64,000 nucleotides of DNA from Bacillota bacterium (GTDB lineage: Bacteria > Bacillota > Clostridia > Lachnospirales > Lachnospiraceae). The notes beneath the pieces are model-generated. The model was given only the letters and a program-made list of their open reading frames with translations, searched no databases and was not told where the DNA came from. This document shows positions 16,688-25,029 of the stretch, in pieces; position 1 is the stretch's first letter; each line of letters begins with the position of its first letter. The stretch lies in NCBI GenBank assembly GCA_023415475.1, contig JAEZKL010000019.1:17525-81524 (forward strand). The letters are read 5' to 3'. Position numbers and translations under genes: made by a program.

Positions 16688-19042
16688 TTATTGGGAATCT
16701 GGGTATCTAAATCGCTCGACAATCTTTTTTTGTTCGTCAGTCAATTCATCATATTTATCATTAAATATAATTTCTTGTTCGTTAATGCTATCAATACAAT
16801 TGTTTGCCCACTCAATGTCCTCAAAAGTTAAGCCATAACGAAGCATCCAAATATCGCGTTCATCATCTGTTCCATATCGGATATATTTTGCTAACCTAAG
16901 GGCGCGGTTATCATCTTTAGAGGTTTGATTTTGATAATACTGATGAAATATAGCATAGAAAATGTCCGTGAGCTTGAACCCTATGAGTTTATCCATGTAA
17001 TCATAGGTGTCATAAATAATGCGATCGTAATCGACCTGAATTGCTGGCATGGTGCCGAACAAGGAATAGTTATTAAGCGTTTTGTCTGGAATATCATCGT
17101 ATTCGCGCAAAAACTGTGCTTCCAACTTGGCGATTTCATCCGTCTTGCCGAGCTTCTCAAGTTGCGTACGTTCCTTCTTTTTTGAAGCATAATCATATCT
17201 ATACTGGCAAATTAAGCTGAATGTTTTTTTGTAAACACGCCAAAGCATAATCTTTATTGCCTGATTAAGGATGCTCTTTTCGGCACTCACTAATTCGCGT
17301 CCAAGGTAAATTTGGTAAAGGGAGTAGAAATCTTGGTACATTTCCTTTCGGTCATTCTGCTCCTCATTGTCCCATTGGGGATAAACAAGCTGTCCGTGTT
17401 CGTCAAACATCATATCTAACAGCGTCGGTATAATAGATGTTATTTCTTCCGTAGCAAGCTTTTGGACATCATTATTCGTTAGATTGTATTCGTCGTTAAA
17501 CTGATCGTTTTTTATTGCTTCCTTGAATTCCTCGTACTTTTCATCAAGTTTTTCGTCATCTCTGTCGAGATGAGATTGTTCTGATATGCGCTCTGGCTTG
17601 CTTACAACCGAGCGAAATGGGCTTTGATTGTCTTGTTTTACGATTGCTGCGCCAATATCAAATACATCCATTTCCGTAGAGCGTCCGGCTCTACCTATCA
17701 GGTTTTTAACAGAGAGAGGCTTGCTTTTTTCAAAGCGATTCAAGTAAACCACATCAAACGGCATATTTATGCCCTGCTCAAGCGTAGAAGTGGCAAAGCA
17801 AATTCGGCAGAAGCCTTTCTGAGTAAAATGTTCCAATATTAGTCTTGCCCGGAGAGGAATAGAACCGTGGTGAACGACAATGCCATGTTTCAGATGTTCG
17901 AGTGTTCTTGAAAAATAATTAGCGCTTTTTCCGTTTGAGGCACCGATATATTCCCGCAGTTTTTCTACCAATTCCAACGCTTCGGGATCGGTTATCTGCT
18001 GGCATAATTGAATGTATTTTTTGAAATCAGTATAGACTTTGTCGTTGTAAATATGTTTCTTTGGTACATATATAAGGACGCTACCACCGTCTTTTATTGC
18101 CTTTTCTATTGGATCGAAAGCGGCAGGAACACGGCGTTCTCCCATAACACTTTTATCAATACCAAAATGATAAAAGCGTCCCGTGGACTGATCGTGAGAA
18201 TAAAATATTTGCCCGACATTCTTCTGTTCATACTGAACAGCCATGGCATTATCGCTTATATCTACATTGTTTTTCTTTAATTGAGCTTCAGGGTTAGCTA
18301 CAAAAGGATGGGCAAAAATGCACTTAGCGTTAGGAAATGATTTTCGAACACGACGGACTATACTGTCAAAATATAAGCCTCGTACTGAATCTTCATCGCT
18401 TAACTGTGCTTCGTCGAAAAGCACAAGTCCGATGTTCAGTTTATCTTTCAACTTAAACAACTCTCTTGCCCGTTCCGGGGTTAGGATAAAAATATTGCGC
18501 TTTGCGTGTTTGGTGTTGATTATATCCACAAAAGTAAGGATGTTGACAGCTTTGTCTTCAATAATTTCATGGACACGATCAAAATACTCATTTATTAAAG
18601 CCCTTGAGGGAACGATAACGGCAACATCGTAATCTGCTGTTTTAATAAGATTCCGAAAGACAAATGATTTCCCAGTGCTCGTCGGAGCTGAAAAGCTGAA
18701 GGTTTTCATTTGCCGAATCTTCTTCAAAATATCTGCCTGAACTGGGGTATACTCTTCGCCGAATTCTTCTTTTATGTATTTCCCATAATCAGCGAAGATG
18801 AGACTAAGAAAAGTGTCGGGATTCGGACTTTTGAAATACAAACCCATCATTTCAATGATATCGGATTCGTGTTCTTTAAAATAGTTAGGTTTAAAGAGCT
18901 TGAGATATGAAAATATCTCAAGTACGGAACTATCGACTGAACCTTCCTTAAAGAGCCTTTGCCGAGCGTAAGCGAGATGCGCATCAAGATTTATTCCGTC
19001 GCGGATTTCAGCTATTCGGTTTATGGATTTTGTAGCTGTCAT
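16688..19042 (-). CDS. hamB: HamB-like superfamily 2 helicase (Hachiman)
   Basis: A 784-residue DExx helicase: Q-motif-like 'YTPVQADIL' (about 98), Walker A 'APTSTGKS' (119-126), motif II DEAQ (210-213), and a second RecA-like half ending in 'NLIGRAGRSTE' (about 445). About 300 residues of helical C-terminal region follow. The start codon overlaps the stop of the HamA-like gene (ATGA), so they form a translationally coupled pair. A DUF1837-like nuclease plus a large SF2 helicase is the definition of the Hachiman anti-phage system, in which HamB is thought to hold HamA inactive on intact DNA. Here the pair is the distal part of a restriction-modification operon. The assignment is from gene pairing and motifs, not from a database search. 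Confidence 0.75.
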   Translation of the reverse strand: MTATKSINRIAEIRDGINLDAHLAYARQRLFKEGSVDSSVLEIFSYLKLFKPNYFKEHESDIIEMMGLYFKSPNPDTFLSLIFADYGKYIKEEFGEEYTPVQADILKKIRQMKTFSFSAPTSTGKSFVFRNLIKTADYDVAVIVPSRALINEYFDRVHEIIEDKAVNILTFVDIINTKHAKRNIFILTPERARELFKLKDKLNIGLVLFDEAQLSDEDSVRGLYFDSIVRRVRKSFPNAKCIFAHPFVANPEAQLKKNNVDISDNAMAVQYEQKNVGQIFYSHDQSTGRFYHFGIDKSVMGERRVPAAFDPIEKAIKDGGSVLIYVPKKHIYNDKVYTDFKKYIQLCQQITDPEALELVEKLREYIGASNGKSANYFSRTLEHLKHGIVVHHGSIPLRARLILEHFTQKGFCRICFATSTLEQGINMPFDVVYLNRFEKSKPLSVKNLIGRAGRSTEMDVFDIGAAIVKQDNQSPFRSVVSKPERISEQSHLDRDDEKLDEKYEEFKEAIKNDQFNDEYNLTNNDVQKLATEEITSIIPTLLDMMFDEHGQLVYPQWDNEEQNDRKEMYQDFYSLYQIYLGRELVSAEKSILNQAIKIMLWRVYKKTFSLICQYRYDYASKKKERTQLEKLGKTDEIAKLEAQFLREYDDIPDKTLNNYSLFGTMPAIQVDYDRIIYDTYDYMDKLIGFKLTDIFYAIFHQYYQNQTSKDDNRALRLAKYIRYGTDDERDIWMLRYGLTFEDIEWANNCIDSINEQEIIFNDKYDELTDEQKKIVERFRYPDSQ

Positions 19043-19728
19043 ATGTTCACCGCCACTATCACAATTTCTTCATACGGAAGAAGTTTCAAGAAGTCTTGGT
19101 GTTTAATTACACTATCAATAAGACTGTCACTTGCCGTGGATTTTGCAGAAAACGCTATTGCAAATCCCTTGAAGCCATCGTTCGCTCTGGTTAGAGCTTC
19201 GGAAGTACAAAAATCACGCAAATCAGCTAACTGTTTAACATCCTTGCCATCCTCTATAAATTTTGAGACTTGTGAAATTGCAGTAGCGTGAGCACTTTGC
19301 CGCGAGTTATATTTTGCCTCTCCGAAAATAACGGTATTGGTAGTGTTGTTTTGACTGTGAAAATCAAAACCGGGGTTGCCGGAGATTTTCATGCCAAGCA
19401 GTTCAGCCAGAGGAATGTGTAGGTAGCTCATCTGGCTTAAGAGCGACTCACGCGCCAGTTCAGACACCACATATTCTCCAGCTTCTTTAGTCACCTTATC
19501 GTCTGAGGAATCATCGAACTTTTTCTTGATATCGGCGATTGTTTCCTCCGCACGCTTCTTGAAACTGCTTTTCAAATAATCTTCATCGAAACGGCTCAAC
19601 CATGATAAATCCATAAGCGCTTCGATTATTTGGGAGAGTGTGTCCTGCAGATTTTCGGGATCAATGCGGATGAAGGTAATGTTCTTATTATCTGTGTGAT
19701 CCACAGACTTACATTCAATAACCTTCAT
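19039..19728 (-). CDS. hamA: HamA-like DUF1837 nuclease (Hachiman)
   Basis: A 229-residue protein with a PD-(D/E)xK-type core: 'GFDFHSQ' supplies the Asp and 'IFGEAKYNS' the E-x-K pair, in the order and spacing expected for DUF1837/HamA. Upstream helices include 'HIPLAELLGMKI'. HamA is the effector nuclease of Hachiman and degrades DNA once released by HamB. ATG 19728 is chosen because AAGGAGGGG lies just upstream; the longer frame to 19773 would overlap the res gene and lacks a site. It begins 14 bases after res ends and overlaps hamB by four bases. Confidence 0.75.
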   Translation of the reverse strand: MKVIECKSVDHTDNKNITFIRIDPENLQDTLSQIIEALMDLSWLSRFDEDYLKSSFKKRAEETIADIKKKFDDSSDDKVTKEAGEYVVSELARESLLSQMSYLHIPLAELLGMKISGNPGFDFHSQNNTTNTVIFGEAKYNSRQSAHATAISQVSKFIEDGKDVKQLADLRDFCTSEALTRANDGFKGFAIAFSAKSTASDSLIDSVIKHQDFLKLLPYEEIVIVAVNI

Positions 19729-19742
19729 TGTAACACCCCTCC

Positions 19743-21965
19743 TTACAAGATTACATCGCGGAGCAACGACCAAAAAGAACTGAAAACATCGTCGCTATAC
19801 TCCTCTGTGCAAATGCACAATTCGCCGCTCTTTTTATCTTCGCGCACAAAACCGCCCTTCATGCCGTGCCTTTGCAGGAAGCTTTTCAATACGGCAAACT
19901 TGCGAGGTGAGAATTTGTCTATATCCTGACTGTTGCCGTATTTATCAAAGCCACCTTTTGTTTCAATAATCCAGCATTCGTCATTAACACATATGATATA
20001 GTCAGGGAAGAATACGCGAACCTTCTGAAAGGCATCCTCGTACACGATAGAAAAATACTCCGATCCTTTATCACCGTTTTTGTATACCCATTCTACGGAA
20101 GAAGCTGTCTCGCAGAATTTTTCAAATGCTTTTTCTGAGGAAGAACGAGGAGCTGCAGAAGACAAATAGCCTTCGTAAACATTCTTATTCCAAACGGCTT
20201 GGAGCTTTTCGGAAGCATCATAGGTAAACTCACATTCATGTAAGAATCTAAATTCTTTTTCCGTCCGCTTGTCGTTTAACGTGTCCGATATAAATCTAAT
20301 CTGATTCAAAATAGCCGCCGAAGCGTCGCGCACGATATTTTTTAGCAGGTCGCGGTTATTGAGCGTAAAAGCGTATAATTCGCTGGTCGTGGTGAACAAA
20401 AGAATCTGATACGTGCTCTTGTTCGAGCTTTTCATAAAGAGCCGCCTGAAAATTGCGTTCAAATGCTCGTATTTCAAACCCACACGCAGAGCTATTTCAC
20501 CAACAATGTGGTGGTACTCTCTGCCGTGGATGGTTGTGCTTACGGGTGCCTGAACATAGGTGGTGTTCAAATCTTGGTAGCTGCTTCTTTCTCCGGCGGC
20601 AATGATCTCGTTTTCTTCGGCGACATATTGCCGTACCTGATCAGAGAAGATAAAACCGTTAGCCTCCAAGCGCTTTTTATTGTCAACTGTTCTTCCGTCG
20701 ATGTTATACTGCTTTTTGAAATAGCTGTATATCGCCTTAAGAATCTCTCGCTGATCCCGCGCAAAAGGAACGCCGGAAACTTGTTCGCAGGTTAGGCGAA
20801 CCGATTTATATTCTGACTTGAGATACAGCGTGGCACCTTCCAACGCACCTTTGCCGAGGCTCTGCTTTACACTTTCGGTGAATTTCTCGTCTAGTGTAAA
20901 CAGATAGCAGCTATCGAGCAATGGATCACCGTAGTGCTTTGCCTCCGGCATCCGGCGGATGCGCCCGATTGTCTGTATCTCAAATGTTTCACTCATATGG
21001 TCACGGAGTTTAACGAGAATATGCGCCCTTGGGCAGTCCCAACCTGTAGCAATCGCCTGTTTGATAATTATAGCTATCGGTTTCGCACTGTTCGGCACAA
21101 TTTCTTCTTCCGATGAGTTCTCATGCTTTTCAGAAAGACGAACTGCAAGCAATCCGTTGTCATAAGTTATACCTTTTGCTTCAAACCACTTTTCAACGCC
21201 ATCCAAGAGGACATCGTTTTTGTTCGGAAGCTGTACGACAATAAGAGGGTTCACTTTTGAACCATGAGAAGAGAACGACGAATAGAGCTTCCTGTGTTTG
21301 TCAAGAGCCTTTGTCAGCAGATAGTCTATCTGGTTTGTAACTTCATCGCCTTGTTTGATACCCTCGTTAATAACAAGGACTTTTTTTATAAGCTCTGCGG
21401 CAATAACCTCCGCTTCCGGCACTTCTATGCGGGTTGCATCGGTGTATGCTTTAGGTGTGGCAGAAGCACGGATAATTTTATTCGTTCTGAAATAATCGAT
21501 TATTTCCTTGCCTTTGATGGTGTCCCCTTCATGACTTTCGTCAACGATAATTTTGAAGGAAAGACCAGCATTAAGAGCTTTTTCTATATGTTCAAGGAAG
21601 TTTGTACGTTCACTCGGCTTGAGCGCATTATTGCTAGACTTATTCAGCGACTCCCAGTTAATAAAGCAGACATCATTTTCTTCAAAACCGCTTGTCATAA
21701 CATCTAAGAGCGTTTTTGTCTGCGAGTTATGGATATACCTATCCATCTTCTTTTTACTTTGCTCTTCCAGATCACCTTTGCCCGGAGTAAGCCAAATAAA
21801 CACCGTTTTTGCAAACGATTTGAGATACTCGTCCATAAAATAGGTGAGAATAATTGTTTTGCCGCTTCCCGTACAGCTTTTTAGGATAATATCTCGCTTA
21901 TCATCCTGCATAGCTACCATAAGGTCAGCAATGGCTTTTAATTGAAATTCAGCTGGAATACTCAT
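19743..21965 (-). CDS. res: Type III-like restriction subunit (Res)
   Basis: A 740-residue protein with an SF2 helicase/translocase N-terminal two thirds and a C-terminal nuclease. Visible motifs are Walker A 'CTGSGKT' (31-37), motif II DESH (142-145), 'RASATPKA' (motif III-like), 'ATGWDCPRAHILV' and 'TIGRIRRMPEA' (motif VI). The C-terminal PD-(D/E)xK core is 'FPDYIICVNDECWIIETKGG' (about 655-675). In type III enzymes Res cuts DNA after ATP-driven communication between two Mod-bound sites. It lies three bases after mod and 14 bases before hamA in one operon. Confidence 0.85.
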   Translation of the reverse strand: MSIPAEFQLKAIADLMVAMQDDKRDIILKSCTGSGKTIILTYFMDEYLKSFAKTVFIWLTPGKGDLEEQSKKKMDRYIHNSQTKTLLDVMTSGFEENDVCFINWESLNKSSNNALKPSERTNFLEHIEKALNAGLSFKIIVDESHEGDTIKGKEIIDYFRTNKIIRASATPKAYTDATRIEVPEAEVIAAELIKKVLVINEGIKQGDEVTNQIDYLLTKALDKHRKLYSSFSSHGSKVNPLIVVQLPNKNDVLLDGVEKWFEAKGITYDNGLLAVRLSEKHENSSEEEIVPNSAKPIAIIIKQAIATGWDCPRAHILVKLRDHMSETFEIQTIGRIRRMPEAKHYGDPLLDSCYLFTLDEKFTESVKQSLGKGALEGATLYLKSEYKSVRLTCEQVSGVPFARDQREILKAIYSYFKKQYNIDGRTVDNKKRLEANGFIFSDQVRQYVAEENEIIAAGERSSYQDLNTTYVQAPVSTTIHGREYHHIVGEIALRVGLKYEHLNAIFRRLFMKSSNKSTYQILLFTTTSELYAFTLNNRDLLKNIVRDASAAILNQIRFISDTLNDKRTEKEFRFLHECEFTYDASEKLQAVWNKNVYEGYLSSAAPRSSSEKAFEKFCETASSVEWVYKNGDKGSEYFSIVYEDAFQKVRVFFPDYIICVNDECWIIETKGGFDKYGNSQDIDKFSPRKFAVLKSFLQRHGMKGGFVREDKKSGELCICTEEYSDDVFSSFWSLLRDVIL

Positions 21966-21968
21966 TGA

Positions 21969-23690
21969 TTAACCCCCCAATCCCTTATAGTAGTAGTCAG
22001 GAATAATAATCAGTTCAATTTCAAGTGACTTCATCGTTTCTTCCTGTTCGGCGGTTAACAGGACATCATGCCCAACATATAGTCGCTTGCATAGATTTAG
22101 TAAATCTGTGTTTTCAAAGAACGCATCGGCTTCCTCATCGGTCAAAACAATAGAGTTCTCGGCATTATCGCTGAAATTCACGCCGTTTTCCAATTCAACC
22201 AGTTCCCGAACATATTTAAGCAGTTCCGGCGCGTAATCGTAGTAGAACATTGGATTACCTTCCTGATCTTTTTGAGAAACGAAATCCACACGATAATACT
22301 TCAATGAAGCTTGATAATTGTCGCGGTCAATTACTCTCCTAATGCGCTCGTAGGTCACCTCGCGGCAGATATCGTTTTCATTATTAGTGCATAGAATAAA
22401 TCGGCGGTTACCACCATCGTTGGCATTCGCTTTCATAACCGCCTGTCCCGTAGTGCCGGAGCCAGCAAAGAAATCGAGAATTATGTCCTCCTCGTTAGAT
22501 CCAATTTGAACACATTTACTAATTAAACCGAGTGGCTTTGGGAACTGGAAAAGCTGCGACAATCCCAATTCTCCCAATTCAACAGTTCCGCGCTCTGATA
22601 TAACATCAGTATCAAACCAGATGGACTTTGCCTTGTATGTAGACTTACGGTATTTTTCATATATATTGTAGCCACCGTCTCTTTTCACTCGTGCTACAAG
22701 GTTTGAAATTTGTGTGTTCGGCTGAATATTTTCGGTCGACAGTTTTGTTCCCCAACGCCAGCAACTTTCTTCACCTTTGGAGTTATAAGGTAGCACTTCC
22801 ATGCTGTAATCCTCGGTTTGCACAAGCGAAACAGGGCAAAATCCGTCTTTGTCAATTACATCTGGATTGACATAAAAGGGATAAAATAGGTTTGGTCGAT
22901 TAAATCTACCGAACTTTGGGTTTCGGTTACGCAACTCACGAACATTATATCTGCCAATAGTGTCCATTAGGTTGAGATCGCTATCTTCCTCCGTTTTTTC
23001 AATCTCATTGAACTCCGCATCAGGGGACTTCGTGTAGATAACAATGTACTCATGTGTTTTTGCGATCTGTTTGTATGTTTGTCCTCTTTTATTGGACTGC
23101 ACGATTACCTGGGAAAAAAAATTGTCTGCGCCGAATATATCATCGCACAACAGACGCAAGTGTGGCTGCTCGTTATCATCGATGGATATAAAAATAATAC
23201 CATCATCCGTGAGGAGCCTTTTTGCCACAAGAAGCCTTTGGCGCATAAAAGAAAGCCATTTGCTATGCATAAAGGTATCTGTTTTATCGATCCGCTCGTC
23301 GTCATAGGCAAAATCCTTGTTGCCAGTATTATATGGCGGATCAATATATATCATCTTAATTTTTCCGCGATGCGTCTTGAGTAGCAGCTGCAACGCCGCA
23401 AGGTTGTCACCTTCAATAAGAAAGTTCATTTGCCCACCGTTATTGATAAACAAATCCAACTTTTCAGTAAGCACAGGTACATTATCTGCAAGGATTTCAT
23501 CTATGCCCTCGCGATGCTCTTCAAACACTAAACCATATTTTTTGGATTTTACTTCCTTTTCAAGTTCAGAAAGGTACACCAACAAAGCCCCTGTATTTTC
23601 GTCCTGTGGAGCTTCTGCAATATATGTTCGAATGGCTTTGATTTTGTCAATTAAATTATCCCTTTTTTCTTTGGAGATATTAGTACTCAC
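21969..23690 (-). CDS. mod: Type III-like DNA methyltransferase (Mod)
   Basis: A 573-residue beta-class amino-methyltransferase: motif IV DPPYNTGN (117-124) comes before the AdoMet motif I 'FFAGSGTTG' (about 405-413), the order typical of Mod subunits. The region between them (about 190-390) should be the target recognition domain. It would methylate adenine (or N4-cytosine) at the host's recognition sites and guide Res. The GTG start (23690) overlaps the stop of the small XRE gene by four bases (GTGA), with AGGAGG inside that gene, so synthesis of regulator and methylase is coupled. Confidence 0.87.
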   Translation of the reverse strand: MSTNISKEKRDNLIDKIKAIRTYIAEAPQDENTGALLVYLSELEKEVKSKKYGLVFEEHREGIDEILADNVPVLTEKLDLFINNGGQMNFLIEGDNLAALQLLLKTHRGKIKMIYIDPPYNTGNKDFAYDDERIDKTDTFMHSKWLSFMRQRLLVAKRLLTDDGIIFISIDDNEQPHLRLLCDDIFGADNFFSQVIVQSNKRGQTYKQIAKTHEYIVIYTKSPDAEFNEIEKTEEDSDLNLMDTIGRYNVRELRNRNPKFGRFNRPNLFYPFYVNPDVIDKDGFCPVSLVQTEDYSMEVLPYNSKGEESCWRWGTKLSTENIQPNTQISNLVARVKRDGGYNIYEKYRKSTYKAKSIWFDTDVISERGTVELGELGLSQLFQFPKPLGLISKCVQIGSNEEDIILDFFAGSGTTGQAVMKANANDGGNRRFILCTNNENDICREVTYERIRRVIDRDNYQASLKYYRVDFVSQKDQEGNPMFYYDYAPELLKYVRELVELENGVNFSDNAENSIVLTDEEADAFFENTDLLNLCKRLYVGHDVLLTAEQEETMKSLEIELIIIPDYYYKGLGG

Positions 23691-23905
23691 TCAGTTTCCT
23701 CCTGTTCAGGCAGAATTTCCATTATATCTTCAATTCCACAACTTAGTGCGGCACAAATCTTTACTAACACATCTGTCTGTACATTTTCACCTTTTGTAAG
23801 TTTTGCAACTGAAGCAGAACTGATTCCTGCCATTTGACACAAATCGCGCTTCTTTAAATCTTTATCAATCAGCAACTTCCATAGCTTCTTGTAGCTAACG
23901 ATCAC
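23687..23905 (-). CDS. XRE-type controller-like regulator of the RM/Hachiman operon
   Basis: A 72-residue Cro/C1 HTH protein ('LDKDLKKRDLCQMAGISSASVAKLTKG'-type helices; split forms 'GISSASVAKLTKGENV' are visible). It is first in the operon and translationally coupled to mod. Its size and place match controller (C) proteins that time restriction versus methylation, though its mode of action here is inferred. GTG start at 23905, with TAGGTAGGTG upstream. Inverted repeats lie upstream of the promoter. Confidence 0.78.
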   Translation of the reverse strand: MIVSYKKLWKLLIDKDLKKRDLCQMAGISSASVAKLTKGENVQTDVLVKICAALSCGIEDIMEILPEQEETE

Positions 23906-23938
23906 GATTTCACCTACCTATTTGTCGCATTTTACAAA

Positions 23939-23966
23939 ATTATATCATAATTTTTTAAAAATGCAA
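23939..23966 (-). promoter_or_regulatory. Promoter of the defence operon
   Basis: On the minus strand: -35 TTGCAT (23966-23961), 16-base spacer, -10 TATAAT (23944-23939), about 35 bases before the GTG of the XRE gene. The surrounding DNA is very A/T-rich. Confidence 0.6.
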
Positions 23967-23996
23967 AATTAAAATTTACGAATGTGAAATATGTAT

Positions 23997-24011
23997 TTTC
24001 GATAAGCGAAA
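23997..24011. promoter_or_regulatory. Operator-like dyad upstream of defence promoter
   Basis: TTTCG-ATAAG-CGAAA, a perfect 5-bp inverted repeat with a 5-base spacer, about 30 bases beyond the -35. A looser partner (ATTTAC...GTGAAAT) lies at about 23974-23990. These are candidate binding sites for the XRE controller. Confidence 0.4.
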
Positions 24012-24059
24012 TTCTGTTTTCGTCCGTTAAAATAAAATTGGATGGACAAACTTACTAAA

Positions 24060-24350
24060 AACAACAAGAGTACCGGATGAGGCTTTCCCTCCTTGGCTGC
24101 AAAACGGCGCGGTCAGGGAACCGCGTCAAGGGCGGGCGCAACCCGTTCATCTTGACCTTGATGCGGGTTTTTGACCGTGCAATCTGCGGGGCGAAAGCCC
24201 TGCATGGAAGCGTCCGCAAGGACGCGCAGCCGCCCCCGAACGGGGGCGTTCAGTAGGGATTGGGGAACCTTCCCCAACAAGCATTTTTTGCGAAATTGAC
24301 CGGAGGGAAATTGAAGCAAAAAAGCAAGGTGTGTACCACCTTGCCCTGCT
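24060..24350. other. Hairpin-rich GC patch, candidate oriT or single-strand origin
   Basis: No convincing gene. Four perfect inverted repeats are packed together: GCGTCC-GCAA-GGACGC (24210-24225), CGCCCCCG/CGGGGGCG (24231-24248), TTGGGGAA/TTCCCCAA (24260-24277) and GCAAGGTG/CACCTTGC (24324-24344), the last followed at once by CCTGC. In MOBP/IncP-type origins an inverted repeat precedes a nick site containing CCTG, so this could be the oriT of the element, now separated from the relaxase gene by the defence operon. The patch is far more G/C-rich than its flanks. Two small minus-strand frames here have no ribosome site. Confidence 0.4.
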
Positions 24351-24392
24351 TGCCAATTTTGTTATTCGTCATCCAACGTATGATTCAATCGT

Positions 24393-24746
24393 CTATTTAT
24401 CAGCGTCTTTAGATTCTGCAATTCCCCTCGCGGTTGAGGACATGATAATAAGATCCTTATCGTCCATTTTATCAAGTAAGCTATCAAGTTGTCTCCGCCG
24501 CGTTGTCTTAATCTCATTCTTGTTTGAGAAGAAGAATTGATCTACCGATATATCAAGAAGTGTGACAAGCTCGTAAAATATTTGCAGACTTGGATGTTGG
24601 CCATTATTCTCAATAGAAGCAAGATATCGAGGTGAGATATCAAGTCTGTCGCTTACATCTTTCCGCGACATTTTATGTTCATTTCTCGCTTCTTTTATGG
24701 CACTTCCAAAACTTTTGAAATTGTAAAGCTGAACTTCTCGTTTCAT
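24393..24746 (-). CDS. XRE-family transcriptional regulator
   Basis: A 117-residue protein with an HTH in the first 70 residues ('FGSAIKEARNEHKMSRKDVSDRLDIS', shown in two parts: 'FGSAIKEARNEHKMS' and 'RKDVSDRLDISPRYLASIE') and an acidic helical tail. It is divergent from the signalling island, so it may control the promoter at 24923. No close product name is possible. ATG 24746 lies in a T/A-rich leader with a weak GGGTG-like site. Confidence 0.75.
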   Translation of the reverse strand: MKREVQLYNFKSFGSAIKEARNEHKMSRKDVSDRLDISPRYLASIENNGQHPSLQIFYELVTLLDISVDQFFFSNKNEIKTTRRRQLDSLLDKMDDKDLIIMSSTARGIAESKDADK

Positions 24747-24900
24747 GTTGTTATATCACCCTCTTACATTCTACAGTTCATCACCCTCCTCTGAATATGA
24801 GTATACATTTCATCAGCCTAACCTAAATAGTTCATGTTATAATAAGCTGTATTGGATTAGATTCCTGCAATATTCTTAAATATCAAATCACACAAAGAAA

Positions 24901-24917
24901 ATTTACAATATGTAAAT
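24901..24917. promoter_or_regulatory. Operator-like inverted repeat
   Basis: ATTTAC-AATAT-GTAAAT, perfect 6-bp dyad ending six bases before the -35 box of the island promoter. Likely site for the divergent XRE protein or for the HTH protein at 25030. Confidence 0.45.
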
Positions 24918-24922
24918 CAAAA

Positions 24923-24951
24923 TTGACAAAAATGTTTCGGAGTCGTATATT
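24923..24951 (+). promoter_or_regulatory. Strong promoter of the phospho-signalling island
   Basis: TTGACA (24923-24928), exactly 17 bases, TATATT (24946-24951). The leader to ATG 25030 is about 70 bases and ends with AAGGAGCTGA. It probably drives at least the HTH, FHA-kinase and PP2C genes, which are nearly contiguous. Confidence 0.7.
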
Positions 24952-25029
24952 ATAGATAGAAACCAAAATCTCTCAAGAGCCACAAAGAAATTTTTCATTA
25001 CTTTTGCAAATCAAGGAGCTGACAACACC

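Noticed and set aside
24113..24356. Two small minus-strand frames in the hairpin patch
   Set aside because: No ribosome sites; sequence dominated by the inverted repeats.
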